Assembly (NCBI GenBank): GCA_964514395.1
Contig: CAZEQK010000030.1
Span: 1-40,564 of the forward strand
Length of the DNA: 40,564 nt
DNA from: CAZEQK01 sp964514395
GTDB lineage: Bacteria; Bacillota; Bacilli; Tepidibacillales; Tepidibacillaceae
Direction: 5' to 3'
Shown: one piece after another, positions 8,015 through 16,945 of the stretch
How positions within the stretch are numbered: position 1 is the first letter of the stretch
Layout of the letters: each line of letters opens with the position of its first letter
Translations under genes and position numbers: made by a program
The notes under the pieces: model-generated
What the model saw: only the letters and a program-made list of their open reading frames with translations
What the model was told of the DNA's origin: nothing
Database searches by the model: none

Positions 8015-10074
8015 GTGGATTGTTAACGAGTGATATTGTCAATATTAAAGGGATAGGTAAACAAAGAGCACAGGAACTAAATGAGATTGGAATTTTTACG
8101 GTATGGGAATTAATAAATTATTTCCCATACCGATATGATGACTTTAGGATACGAAATATTACTGAGTTAGAAAATGAAGAGAGAGTCACACTTGAAGGAC
8201 AAATATATAGTGAGCCTATAGTTAAAAGAATTTCTAATAATAGAAATGTACTATCCATAAAAGTTATTGCTGATCATACGATTATTACAGCTACTTGGTT
8301 TAATCGTGCGTTTTTAAAAAAACAATTAAAAATTGGCAGGCCAATCTTAATTAATGGTAAATGGGATAGTAATAGAAAACAGATTACTGTCTATCAATCT
8401 GAGTTTTTAGATACGAGTGATACTTCAAAAAAAGATCATTTATTACCTGTCTATTCCTTACCAAGCAATATCAGTCTTCATCATTTTAGGAAAATAATGA
8501 TAAATGCTTTTCATCTTTATTATGATGCAATTGATGATTATTTACCTAGTGACGTCATTAATCAATACAAATTATATACATTAAAGGATGCTCTTAAAGC
8601 GATGCATTTTCCAAAAGACAGTATGGATGGCAAGCATGCAAGAAGAAGACTTGTCTACGATGAATTATTGTTCTATCAAATAAGAATTCAAATGTTTAAA
8701 AGGATTACTCGACAAAATCGAATGGGAATTAAGAAAGAATTTGACGAGAATAAATTTTCTAAACTTATTCAATCTTTACCCTTTTCACTGACAAATGCCC
8801 AAAAAAAAGTTCTAGATGAAATAAATCAAGATTTAAAAAGTGATGTCGCGATGAATAGATTGCTTCAAGGTGATGTTGGTTCTGGGAAAACCATCGTTGC
8901 TATACTTTCTCTTTATGCAAATTATTTAGCAGGTTTTCAGGGTGCCTTTATGGTTCCTACAGAAATATTAGCAGAGCAGCACGAAAAGTCGTTAAAAGGC
9001 ATTTTATCCCCATTAGGAATTGAGATTGCATTATTGACTGGAAGAATGACAGAAGGAACAAAAAAAAGTATACAAGGACAGCTTCAAATGGGTCTAATCG
9101 ATATTATTGTCGGTACTCATTCATTAATTCAAGAAAATGTTCTCTTTAAAAATTTAGGTTTTGTCATCACGGATGAACAACATCGTTTTGGAGTAGAACA
9201 ACGGGCACTATTGAGAAGGAAAGGTAATGAGATTACTCCTGATGTATTATATATGACAGCCACTCCTATTCCAAGAACATTAGCAATCACGGCCTTTGGA
9301 GATATGGACATTTCGATAATTGATGAATATCCTGCAGGACGAAAAAAAATTGAAACTTATTGGGTAAGACAGAGTGCCTTTACTAGAGTCGTAGATTTTA
9401 TAAAAAAACAGATTTCTCTTGGTAGGCAAGCATATGTCATTTGCCCACTAATTGAAGAATCAGATAAATTGGATGTTCAAAATGCCATTGATGTACATGC
9501 GTTACTAACAGAAGAGTTACCAGCTAATACGATTGGTCTACTCCACGGTAGACTACCAACAAATGAAAAAGAAGCGGTGATGGAGAAGTTCAAAAATAAT
9601 GAGACTCATGTGTTAGTATCTACTACTGTAGTCGAGGTTGGTGTTAATGTTCAAAATGCGACATTAATGGTAATCTATGATGCTGAACGTTTTGGTTTGG
9701 CCCAACTACATCAGCTTAGAGGACGAGTAGGCAGAGGAGATGCTCAATCATATTGTATTCTAATGGCAGATCCAAAAACAGAAACTGGTAAGGAAAGAAT
9801 GAAAGTAATGACAGAAACAAATGATGGTTTTGAAATTGCTCGGAGGGATTTAGAGATAAGGGGACCTGGAAATTTCTTTGGGGTAAAACAAAGTGGGCTA
9901 CCTGATTTTAAGCTTGCTGATATCATTGAGGATTATCGTACCCTTGAGGTTGCAAGGTCTGATGCAAACAAGTGGATGAATCACTCTGAATATCGAAACA
10001 ACCCAGAATATAAAGAATTATTCATAGAAATTAATAGACGAGGTTTGATAGATAATCATTCCTTAGAAGACTAG
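8011..10074 (+). CDS. recG: ATP-dependent DNA helicase RecG
   Basis: Branch-migrating helicase that remodels stalled forks and Holliday junctions. The order is N-terminal wedge/OB domain (IKGIGKQRAQELNEIGI at 13-29, then FPYRYDDFR), helicase domain 1 with Walker A GDVGSGKTIVA near 288-298, DEQHRFG as the DExH-type box, TATPIPRTLA, and domain 2 with LHGRL, STTVVEVGVNVQNA and QLRGRVGRGD. The C-terminus contains the TRG-like FFGVKQSGLPDF. 687 residues is full length. It overlaps sdaAA by 4 bases and ends in its own terminator. Confidence 0.96.
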   Translation: MSGLLTSDIVNIKGIGKQRAQELNEIGIFTVWELINYFPYRYDDFRIRNITELENEERVTLEGQIYSEPIVKRISNNRNVLSIKVIADHTIITATWFNRAFLKKQLKIGRPILINGKWDSNRKQITVYQSEFLDTSDTSKKDHLLPVYSLPSNISLHHFRKIMINAFHLYYDAIDDYLPSDVINQYKLYTLKDALKAMHFPKDSMDGKHARRRLVYDELLFYQIRIQMFKRITRQNRMGIKKEFDENKFSKLIQSLPFSLTNAQKKVLDEINQDLKSDVAMNRLLQGDVGSGKTIVAILSLYANYLAGFQGAFMVPTEILAEQHEKSLKGILSPLGIEIALLTGRMTEGTKKSIQGQLQMGLIDIIVGTHSLIQENVLFKNLGFVITDEQHRFGVEQRALLRRKGNEITPDVLYMTATPIPRTLAITAFGDMDISIIDEYPAGRKKIETYWVRQSAFTRVVDFIKKQISLGRQAYVICPLIEESDKLDVQNAIDVHALLTEELPANTIGLLHGRLPTNEKEAVMEKFKNNETHVLVSTTVVEVGVNVQNATLMVIYDAERFGLAQLHQLRGRVGRGDAQSYCILMADPKTETGKERMKVMTETNDGFEIARRDLEIRGPGNFFGVKQSGLPDFKLADIIEDYRTLEVARSDANKWMNHSEYRNNPEYKELFIEINRRGLIDNHSLED

Positions 10075-10101
10075 TGGGAAATTCTTTTTCTCACTATTTT
10101 T
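10072..10101 (+). terminator. Intrinsic terminator overlapping the recG stop codon
   Basis: TAGTGGGAAA (10072-10081) pairs with TTTCTCACTA (10087-10096) with one G-T wobble, followed by TTTTT. The stem begins within the recG stop codon. Confidence 0.75.
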
Positions 10102-10129
10102 GTGAAAGAAGGTATGAAAATAAAAAAAT

Positions 10130-10291
10130 CCCACAGGGTACATCCCTGTGGGGCTAATGCACATAAATCGTGCATTAACGAAATGGGAGAGGAGAAACCG
10201 GAGGAAGAGCTTATGGGGAAACGTAAGTCTTCTCCGCGGTTGTCAGCAATACTATGTATTGCTAATAATTATAATTGCCCAAATTTTTTTT
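10130..10291 (+). ncRNA. csfG: Structured RNA upstream of rsmD, candidate CsfG sporulation RNA
   Basis: This gene-free stretch holds four consecutive hairpins. (1) CCCACAGGG/CCCTGTGGG at 10130-10152, 9 bp with a 5-base loop. (2) TAATGCAC/GTGCATTA at 10155-10177, 8 bp. (3) AACC...CTTA with TAAG...GGTT at 10196-10241, a long helix with small bulges capped by TGGGGAAACG. (4) AGCAATA/TATTGCT at 10245-10263. A T-run follows at 10284-10291. It lies between the recG terminator and rsmD on the plus strand. From memory, the forespore RNA CsfG of B. subtilis lies just upstream of rsmD (ylbG-ylbH gap) and is conserved in endospore formers. Identity is inferred from position and structure; I could not compare it with the published consensus. 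Confidence 0.6.
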
Positions 10292-10405
10292 GTTATACAA
10301 AAAAAAAATATTTTTTTGGATAAAAGTATATAAACATACCATAATGGTAAATGTATTTTAATCTATGATAAGATTTAGATTAAATTCTGAACGAAGGAGA
10401 TAGAA

Positions 10406-10957
10406 ATGAGAGTAATTGCTGGAGATGCAAAAGGCAAACAATTAAAGTCGGTTGTAGGGAAAAATACTAGACCTACCACAGACAAAGTAAAGGAAGCACT
10501 ATTTAGTATGATAAGTTCTTATTTAAATGGTGGCGTTTTATTAGATTTATTTGCAGGTACTGGAGGACTGGGCGTTGAAGCTTTGAGCCGTGGAATGGAA
10601 AAAGGTATTTTTATAGATCGAAATAAAAATAGTATTGATACGATTAAATTAAATATACATAACTGTGGTTTAGAGGATCGTACTGAAGTCTATCGTAATG
10701 ATGCATTCCGTGCTTTAAAGGTTTTAGCTAAACGAGGTATCATATTTAATTTAGTCTTTTTAGATCCGCCATATAAAATGAATGTCTTGGAGAAAATTAT
10801 TATTTTTCTTGATGAAAATAAAATGGTTAGTGAAAAGGGGATTATAGTTACAGAGCATGATGCAAAAGAAAAAATGCCAGACTCAATTGGAACATTTACA
10901 TCTATTAAAAGTAATTTATATGGTAATATAGGGATAACAATATATAAAAATCAATAA
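10406..10957 (+). CDS. rsmD: 16S rRNA (guanine(966)-N(2))-methyltransferase RsmD
   Basis: SAM-dependent methyltransferase acting on 16S rRNA during 30S assembly. MRVIAGDAKGKQL and RPTTDKVKEALFSM form the conserved N-terminus, DLFAGTGGLGVEALSRG (about 48-64) is SAM motif I, and LDPPY (about 122-126) is the N6/N2 methyltransferase catalytic motif. 183 residues is standard. RBS GAAGGAG before ATG 10406. It leads the rsmD-coaD unit, which matches ylbH-ylbI of B. subtilis. Confidence 0.93.
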   Translation: MRVIAGDAKGKQLKSVVGKNTRPTTDKVKEALFSMISSYLNGGVLLDLFAGTGGLGVEALSRGMEKGIFIDRNKNSIDTIKLNIHNCGLEDRTEVYRNDAFRALKVLAKRGIIFNLVFLDPPYKMNVLEKIIIFLDENKMVSEKGIIVTEHDAKEKMPDSIGTFTSIKSNLYGNIGITIYKNQ

Positions 10958-10977
10958 ATGTAATGGAGGTTATCATT

Positions 10978-11463
10978 GTGATTCATGCTGTTTATCCTGG
11001 GAGTTTTGATCCTGTGACCTATGGTCATCTTGATATTATTCAAAGAGGGGTTAAAATTTTTGATAAGGTAACCATTGCGGTATTAATCAATCCAAGTAAA
11101 ATTGACCCACTATTTACAGTGGAAGAACGGGTGGAACTTATTAAACAAGTGACAAAGGATATACCAAATGTAGAAATAGATAGTTTTCATGGTTTATTAA
11201 TCGATTATATGAAAAAAAAGAAAGCAAATACAATAATAAAGGGACTTAGGGCTGTTTCTGATTTTGAGTATGAGCTCCAAATGGCGTCTATCAATCGTAA
11301 GTTAAGTAAAGATATTGAGACTTTTTTTATGATGACAAATAATAAATATTCTTATTTAAGCTCAAGCATTGTTAAAGAGGTTGCAAGACATAATGGTCCT
11401 GTAAATGATTTGGTTCCTCCATTAGTAGAAAAAGCACTAGAAGAGAGATATAGAAAAAAATAA
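10978..11463 (+). CDS. coaD: Pantetheine-phosphate adenylyltransferase
   Basis: Transfers AMP to 4'-phosphopantetheine, giving dephospho-CoA, the penultimate step of CoA synthesis. AVYPGSFDPVTYGHLDII holds the (T/H)xGH nucleotidyltransferase motif near the N-terminus, IKGLRAVSDFEYELQMA is the conserved centre, and YLSSSIVKEVA is the second nucleotide-binding motif. The start chosen is GTG 10978, 8 bases after ATGGAGG, giving 161 residues, the usual length. An in-frame upstream ATG at 10963 would overlap that RBS. It lies 20 bases after rsmD. Confidence 0.94.
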   Translation: MIHAVYPGSFDPVTYGHLDIIQRGVKIFDKVTIAVLINPSKIDPLFTVEERVELIKQVTKDIPNVEIDSFHGLLIDYMKKKKANTIIKGLRAVSDFEYELQMASINRKLSKDIETFFMMTNNKYSYLSSSIVKEVARHNGPVNDLVPPLVEKALEERYRKK

Positions 11464-11483
11464 TGATTCCGTTGATTATTTGA

Positions 11484-12734
11484 TTATGCTTTTTTAAAAT
11501 AGCGTTTCAGTAGGAAGAGAGTTAATGAGATAACGACTAAAAAGATGATGAGGTATAGGGAATAGGTTGAAAGATACATAAATGTTTTCCAAATGGATGA
11601 TAGACTTGTTTGATCAGGAATACGGTATACAAATGCAGGGATACTCTTGACTGTAAAATAGGCATTTAATGGTTTCCAAAGCATGAAGGTAATAACAAAT
11701 GCTAAGAGTGAATGAAGTATTCTAGCAAAGAAAAATGGAGTATACTTAATATCTGTTTTCTGTAATAATGCAGCAACCTGTGCATGTACCGAGATACCGC
11801 TCCATGCTGAAATGGTGCTTACGATAACTATCTTCTGAATAAATGGGATTGCCATGGAAGCTTCACTTGCAGCTTTTGCTCCTAGTGTCACTTCAAATAA
11901 TCCATTTATAAATGAGGGAGACAAGTGACTAGAAATACCGAACGGGGATAAAAAGAAAGCGATGATTTTTGATAAGACTACTGTAATTCCTATTTTGGTT
12001 AAGATAGTTAGTATCACAGAAAAGATGATAATAAATCCCCCAATCATCAATAGAGACTCTATTGAAGACATCACAGCATCGCCCATTAGCTTACCAAACA
12101 TACGTCCGTCTTTGATCCTTGCGTGGTGCATCTCTTTAAAAGCTCTTATGATGATATTGGTATTTTTTTTCGTTTTTTTTTCTAAAGTTAATGCTGGTTC
12201 ATTTTTTTTATAATATTTCATGATAAATCCAACTAAAATACTTGAACTATAATGAATAAGTGCAAGAATTGCTCCAAGCTTTGGGTCGTGGAAAAATCCT
12301 ACAGCTATCGCTCCAAATATAAAAAGAGGGTCTGATGTACTAGTAAAGGACACTAATCGTTCTCCCTCTATTTTTGATATTAGGTTTTGTTCACGAAGTC
12401 TTGCTGTTAATTTTGCACCCATTGGGTAGCCTGAGGCAAAGCCCATTGCAAGTACAAAGGCTCCAACACCTGGAACATTGAAGAATGGTTTCATTAAAGG
12501 CTCTAGCAGAACTCCAATAAAGTGAACAACGCCGAAGCCTAGTAGTATTTCTGAAGTGATAAAAAATGGTAAGAGTGCTGGAAATATAATGTCCCACCAT
12601 ATCGTTAATCCTCTTAAGGAACCATGAAAGGAATCACTGGGATATTTAACCATTGCCACTGCTAGTAATATCGCTATCATACCTAAAAGTAGTGTTTTGA
12701 AATGGATTGCTTTTAGTTTTGAGGTAGAAATCAT
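11484..12734 (-). CDS. ylbJ: Sporulation integral membrane protein YlbJ
   Basis: Polytopic membrane protein of 416 residues, with about eight to ten hydrophobic segments and nucleoside-recognition (Gate) domain features: GYPMGAKLTARLRE, SFTSTSDPLFIFGAIAVGF and EVTLGAKAASEA. YlbJ is sporulation-associated in Bacillus; its transport role is unclear. The start is the ATG at 12734-12732, directly behind AAAGGAGG on the minus strand. The reading frame stays open further upstream, but that extension antisenses ylbK and has no RBS. The orientation opposite to coaD and ylbK matches B. subtilis. Confidence 0.88.
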   Translation of the reverse strand: MISTSKLKAIHFKTLLLGMIAILLAVAMVKYPSDSFHGSLRGLTIWWDIIFPALLPFFITSEILLGFGVVHFIGVLLEPLMKPFFNVPGVGAFVLAMGFASGYPMGAKLTARLREQNLISKIEGERLVSFTSTSDPLFIFGAIAVGFFHDPKLGAILALIHYSSSILVGFIMKYYKKNEPALTLEKKTKKNTNIIIRAFKEMHHARIKDGRMFGKLMGDAVMSSIESLLMIGGFIIIFSVILTILTKIGITVVLSKIIAFFLSPFGISSHLSPSFINGLFEVTLGAKAASEASMAIPFIQKIVIVSTISAWSGISVHAQVAALLQKTDIKYTPFFFARILHSLLAFVITFMLWKPLNAYFTVKSIPAFVYRIPDQTSLSSIWKTFMYLSTYSLYLIIFLVVISLTLFLLKRYFKKA

Positions 12735-12852
12735 AATAATCCTCCTTTGTATTCTTGTATATATGTACGTATACTTTGTCCTTTTTAGACCAGATTCTAT
12801 TTGATTCATGTAAAAGCGAAATAAGCATATATTGTTTTGAGGTGATTGTATA

Positions 12853-13635
12853 ATGAGACCAAAAATTGGGTTAGCGCTTGGGTCTGGAGGTGCAAGAGGC
12901 TTAGCGCACATAGGCGTAGTAAAAGTCCTAAAGGAGCATAATATTCCGATCGATTTTATAGCTGGTAGTAGTATGGGTAGTTTAATAGGTGCTCTTATTG
13001 CTAACAATAACGATATGAATATGGTAGAAAAATTAGCAATACAGCTAAAGAGAAAACATTGGTTAGATTTAACGGTTCCAAAGCTTGGTTTTGTGGCGGG
13101 AGATAAGGTGAAGGAATTAGTTAAAATTCTTACACATGGAAAGAATATAGAGGACTTGTCGATTCCATTAGCTGTTGTTGCTACTGACATTGAAATGGGT
13201 GAACGAGTAGTTTTTACACAAGGACCAGTCGCTGATGCTGTACGAGCTAGCATTTCGATTCCAGGTATTTTTGTACCTGTAAAGGTAAATGGAAGACTTT
13301 TAGTTGATGGTGGGGTAATGGAAAGAGTTCCTATTCAGGCTGTACAAGAAATAGGTGCAGATATTGTAATTGCTGTAGACGTTGGATTGTATGACGCGAA
13401 ATTAAAGGTTAACTCAATATTAGATGTCATGTCACAAGCCATTGATATTATGGAAAGAGAAATTTATCACCGACAGATTTTATCTGCTGATTATGTCATT
13501 AGACCAAACGTTGGACATATTAATAGTATTTCTTTTACAAATGTTGAGGAGATTATAAATGAAGGATATAACAAAGCTCAAGAATCCATTGGTGAAATGA
13601 AGGATATGTTAAAGGAAATGGGGGCCATCCAATGA
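12853..13635 (+). CDS. ylbK: Patatin-like phospholipase family protein (YlbK/RssA-like)
   Basis: Predicted serine acyl hydrolase. GLALGSGGARGLAHIGVVK is the oxyanion Gly-rich loop near residue 6-24, GSSMG (around 39-43) is the nucleophile GxSxG, and DGG (around 154-156) carries the catalytic Asp of the Ser-Asp dyad. 260 residues, no signal peptide, so cytosolic or peripheral. RBS TTGAGGTGAT before ATG 12853. Its stop overlaps the next start in ATGA (13632-13635), tying it to ylbL. The natural substrate is unknown. Confidence 0.9.
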   Translation: MRPKIGLALGSGGARGLAHIGVVKVLKEHNIPIDFIAGSSMGSLIGALIANNNDMNMVEKLAIQLKRKHWLDLTVPKLGFVAGDKVKELVKILTHGKNIEDLSIPLAVVATDIEMGERVVFTQGPVADAVRASISIPGIFVPVKVNGRLLVDGGVMERVPIQAVQEIGADIVIAVDVGLYDAKLKVNSILDVMSQAIDIMEREIYHRQILSADYVIRPNVGHINSISFTNVEEIINEGYNKAQESIGEMKDMLKEMGAIQ

Positions 13636-14723
13636 CAAACGAAAATAGAAGCAGCATCAATTTTATAAGCAAAAAATGGCTAAAATGGGCATTTATCCTC
13701 ATTGTTGTATTGATATTTATTTCTGCTTACATTCCTGTTCCGTATTTTATTACTTCTCCTGGATCAGCTATGGAATTATCATCATTAGTTAATGTAAACC
13801 AAGGGTATAAAGAGAGTGGGAAATTGATGTTAACGACCGTTTCTTTAGCACCAGCTACTATACCCACTTATCTCTATTCGAAAATCAATAGCTATATGGA
13901 AACAATACCCGAAATATATATTTTAAACCAAAACGAAAGTGATAGTGATTATACGAAAAGACAAATACAGGTGATGAAGGAATCACAGCAAAATGCAATC
14001 ATTGCTGCCTTTCACTATTTAAAATTACCTATCACTATTCATAATAAAGGCGTGCGAGTAATGGGATTAATAGCTGGTCTGCCTGCAGAAAAAGTATTAA
14101 AAACAGGAGATGTTATCGAGTCAGTGGATAAACAGCCTATTTCTAATCTTGATGATTTATTAACTTTTTTAAAGGGGATGAAAGCTGGAGATGTCGTTCA
14201 GATTCGTTTTCAAAGAGATAATGAAGTGATGACAAAAGAAGTTTCATTAGTTAATTTAGAGGAAAAGATGAATGGTGAACAAAATACTAAAAAAAAGATC
14301 GGACTTGGTTTTTATCCATACCAGGAAAGAGAGGTTTCGCCTTCAAGGGAAGTATCTTTTCATACAGAAAGAATTGGGGGTCCATCAGCTGGGTTGATGT
14401 TTACCCTAGAAATCATAAATCAATTGACTCCTAATGATTTGACACACGGTTATAAAATAGCAGGAACTGGGACCATTACTGCTGATGGAGTGATTGGGCA
14501 AATAGGTGGTGCTAGATTAAAGGTGAAAGCAGCTTATGAAAAAGGAGCAGAAATATTCTTTATTCCAAAGGATATAGCTAGTGATGATACCAATCAAAAG
14601 GATGCTATAAAATCAGATAAGGACTTAGGAAATCCGTTAAAAATAGTTCCTGTTACAAATTTATCTGAAGCAGTACAATATTTAATGAATTTAGAAGATA
14701 AAAAATCATCAAAGGAAAGTTAA
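13632..14723 (+). CDS. ylbL: PDZ/Lon-type membrane serine protease YlbL (SepM-like)
   Basis: Membrane-anchored peptidase: one transmembrane helix at about residues 16-34, a PDZ domain at about 140-200 (GLPAEKVLKTGDVIESV), then a Lon-type proteolytic domain. The catalytic Ser is Ser252 in GGPSAGLMF. The Lys is Lys297 in GGARLKVKAA, aligned with the Lon motif. Topology puts PDZ and protease outside the cell. Streptococcal SepM processes a peptide pheromone; the substrate here is unknown. 363 residues, translationally coupled to ylbK. Confidence 0.9.
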   Translation: MTNENRSSINFISKKWLKWAFILIVVLIFISAYIPVPYFITSPGSAMELSSLVNVNQGYKESGKLMLTTVSLAPATIPTYLYSKINSYMETIPEIYILNQNESDSDYTKRQIQVMKESQQNAIIAAFHYLKLPITIHNKGVRVMGLIAGLPAEKVLKTGDVIESVDKQPISNLDDLLTFLKGMKAGDVVQIRFQRDNEVMTKEVSLVNLEEKMNGEQNTKKKIGLGFYPYQEREVSPSREVSFHTERIGGPSAGLMFTLEIINQLTPNDLTHGYKIAGTGTITADGVIGQIGGARLKVKAAYEKGAEIFFIPKDIASDDTNQKDAIKSDKDLGNPLKIVPVTNLSEAVQYLMNLEDKKSSKES

Positions 14724-14742
14724 TATAATTAAACAGCTATGT

Positions 14743-15945
14743 CTATCTTAAATATATTGGAGTCTGACTATATTCTTTTTTAATCCTTGAAGGTTTATTA
14801 AAGCCTAGCTCATAAATATGACTAGCATAGATATCCACTTCTAACATTGGAGATTTATCTCTAGGAATGTTTGTAATAATTGGAATCTTGGTATTATGTT
14901 TTATTCTATTTAAATGGGCTCTACCAGTATCATTAAACCCAAGGACTCTAATATATTGGGGTCCATTATTTACATGTAACGCACTAACCTTGGCTTTGGT
15001 TAAGTCGAGTAATAGATGTAATAGTGATCTTTGTATTTTTGTTGATGTATAGCGTTTTGTTTTTAATTCATCAATGAAATAATCAAAGCTATCATACTGA
15101 TTAATGGTTTCTTTTATTCGTTGTTCAAACCCTTCGTTGATACCGTGGATCTCCTTTAATTGTTTGATATTTTTACTATTAGCGATAATATATAGAGTTT
15201 GTAAATAATTATTCCAGGCATTTATTCTGTGATGATCCATAGCCTCAAGTAAAAGATCATAGGTGCTCTTTGGTACTTTTGATTTTATATTTTCTAAACT
15301 TTTGCTTGTGAAAATGCTTTTTCTTATAGCTGTGGCACTTGCTACAGGTTGGTCTGTTATCGATTGGTCATTGTATTGAGCGTACTTTCTTTTTATGGTG
15401 TGCGTTTTCATTGAACTTTTTATTTTTTTTAAATTCAAAAGGTATTGAATACCTAAAATGTCATTTGGGTTAAAGACAGCATATCTATTATCATCAAAAA
15501 ATTGTTCCAAGGATAAGGAAAGTGCTTTTGGGTAAGAATTACCTAATGATAAATGGTTTTTTATATATTTTTTTAATTTTGGTGGTTCTTCTAGTAAAAC
15601 ATTTGCAATATCGTGTAAAATGTCGATGGAATCTGTTTCACTACCAAATACCAAATGATCAACTCCAACATGATGAAGTAATGAAGCAGAACCAAGAGCA
15701 AACCAATCTGCAGATTGTGTTGCATAAATGGTTGGTATTTCGATAACTAGGTCGATACCTTGTGCTAAAGCCATTTTGGTTCTTGTCCATTTATCGACGA
15801 TAGCTGGCTCACCTCGTTGAAGAAAGGAGCCTGACATTACTGCAATGGTTACTTTTGCATTCGTAATTTTTTTTGCTTGCTGTAAATGGAAAAGATGTCC
15901 ATTGTGAAATGGATTATATTCTACAATTATTCCTAAAGCAGACAT
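14743..15945 (-). CDS. tmcAL: tRNA(Met) cytidine acetate ligase TmcAL
   Basis: Forms N4-acetylcytidine at the wobble position of elongator tRNA-Met from acetate and ATP, in the cytosol. The N-terminus ALGIIVEYNPFHNGHLFHL contains the HxGH nucleotidyltransferase motif. SGSFLQRGEPA, DKWTRTKMA and the later SATAIRK are family-conserved. I start at ATG 15945-15943 behind GGGGTGAT, giving 400 residues; an upstream in-frame ATG at 15996 adds an unconserved tail. Opposite orientation to ylbL and yceD, as for ylbM in B. subtilis. Confidence 0.92.
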   Translation of the reverse strand: MSALGIIVEYNPFHNGHLFHLQQAKKITNAKVTIAVMSGSFLQRGEPAIVDKWTRTKMALAQGIDLVIEIPTIYATQSADWFALGSASLLHHVGVDHLVFGSETDSIDILHDIANVLLEEPPKLKKYIKNHLSLGNSYPKALSLSLEQFFDDNRYAVFNPNDILGIQYLLNLKKIKSSMKTHTIKRKYAQYNDQSITDQPVASATAIRKSIFTSKSLENIKSKVPKSTYDLLLEAMDHHRINAWNNYLQTLYIIANSKNIKQLKEIHGINEGFEQRIKETINQYDSFDYFIDELKTKRYTSTKIQRSLLHLLLDLTKAKVSALHVNNGPQYIRVLGFNDTGRAHLNRIKHNTKIPIITNIPRDKSPMLEVDIYASHIYELGFNKPSRIKKEYSQTPIYLR

Positions 15946-16046
15946 ACGATCACCCCGTTTAAAAGGTATTATATCTAAAGAAACAGTGATTGACAATTTT
16001 TAAAATGATAAGATATAATAAATCTTGTTGCTCTTGAGGTGTAAAT

Positions 16047-16583
16047 ATGAAAATAATGACACATGAATTTACTAGAGTAAAAGAAAAAATCATATTCGAA
16101 TTTACAGAGGACTTTAGTTACTTGGAGAAGGAGATAGGGCAAATTATTAATATCTCACCAGTTATGGTTGAAGGGGTAGCATCAAAATTTGCTGGTCTGT
16201 ATTCCATTAAAGGAAATGTAAGTGTGACTATGGTGTTTCAGTGTTCAAGATGCTTAGTTTCCTATGACTATCATTTTGAAAGTGATTTTAATGAGATATT
16301 TGTTTCCAAGGAAGTTGAGATGAATTGGGACAATGATGGAGAATACGATGATGAAAATGTCCATCAACTATTAGGTGATGAGATAGATTTATCTAAAATG
16401 ATTGAGGAAGTATTGATTTTGAATGTACCCTATATTCCAGTTTGTAATGAGGAATGTAAAGGTTTATGTCCTAGCTGTGGAAATAATTTAAACCTTGAAT
16501 CCTGTCAATGTACTACTGAAAAAATTGATCCACGACTTGCTGATTTGGCAAAATGGTTCTCAGAAGACGATTCAACAGAGTAA
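16047..16583 (+). CDS. yceD: DUF177/YceD family protein
   Basis: A 178-residue protein of the YceD family, usually found directly upstream of rpmF and implicated in 23S rRNA or large-subunit biogenesis. It shows CSRCL (about residue 64-68) in the central DUF177 motif and a C-terminal Cys cluster (CNEECKGLCPSCG and later CQC) that could bind zinc. GLCPSCGNNLN is the conserved family tail. RBS TTGAGGTG before ATG 16047. It is 54 bases from rpmF and probably co-transcribed. Confidence 0.9.
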   Translation: MKIMTHEFTRVKEKIIFEFTEDFSYLEKEIGQIINISPVMVEGVASKFAGLYSIKGNVSVTMVFQCSRCLVSYDYHFESDFNEIFVSKEVEMNWDNDGEYDDENVHQLLGDEIDLSKMIEEVLILNVPYIPVCNEECKGLCPSCGNNLNLESCQCTTEKIDPRLADLAKWFSEDDSTE

Positions 16584-16637
16584 AATATATGTTTTTACTC
16601 ATTAGAATATTTTATCCCGTGTAAGGAGGTGGGATTC

Positions 16638-16811
16638 ATGGCAGTACCTTTTAGAAGAACATCGAAGACTCGTCGCGACAAGCGTCGTACTCACTTCAAA
16701 TTAAAAGTACCTGGTATGGTAAAATGTGAAAAATGTGGTGAGTATAAATTAGCTCATCGAGTTTGTAAGAGTTGTGGCACTTATAAAGGAAAAGAAATTA
16801 TAAGCGAATAA
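16638..16811 (+). CDS. rpmF: 50S ribosomal protein L32
   Basis: Large-subunit protein of 57 residues: MAVPFRRTSKTRRDKRRTH, then a zinc ribbon CEKCG ... CKSCG. ATG 16638 follows AAGGAGGTGGG with good spacing; an in-frame upstream ATG at 16629 sits against the RBS and is rejected. The four Cys indicate the zinc-binding (C+) form. A terminator follows, so the yceD-rpmF unit ends before the FapR-controlled promoter. Confidence 0.96.
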   Translation: MAVPFRRTSKTRRDKRRTHFKLKVPGMVKCEKCGEYKLAHRVCKSCGTYKGKEIISE

Positions 16812-16845
16812 TGATGTGGCGCTAAGCCCTTTATAAGCACGTGTT

Positions 16846-16880
16846 AAAAAGCTTCTTCATTTAATGATGAAGCTTTTTTT
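16846..16880 (+). terminator. Intrinsic terminator after rpmF
   Basis: AAAAAGCTTC (16846-16855) pairs with GAAGCTTTTT (16869-16878), with a small inner stem and a following T-run. Confidence 0.88.
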
Positions 16881-16913
16881 ACTTATCGAATCTGATAATG
16901 CATATAATGATAG

Positions 16914-16942
16914 TTGAAAATCGCGTTTATTTTTTATATACT
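16914..16942 (+). promoter_or_regulatory. Sigma-A promoter of the fapR-fab operon
   Basis: TTGAAA (16914-16919), 17-base spacer, TATACT (16937-16942), just after the rpmF terminator. The expected start near 16949 falls inside the FapR operator. Confidence 0.8.
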
Positions 16943-16945
16943 GAA

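Noticed and set aside
10102..10333. Short forward open frames (73 and 61 residues)
   Set aside because: They overlap the strong hairpins upstream of rsmD, lack good RBS placement and have low-complexity tails. A structured RNA explains the region better.
12735..13253. N-terminal extension of the YlbJ frame
   Set aside because: It is antisense to ylbK, and a strong RBS sits directly before the internal ATG at 12734.
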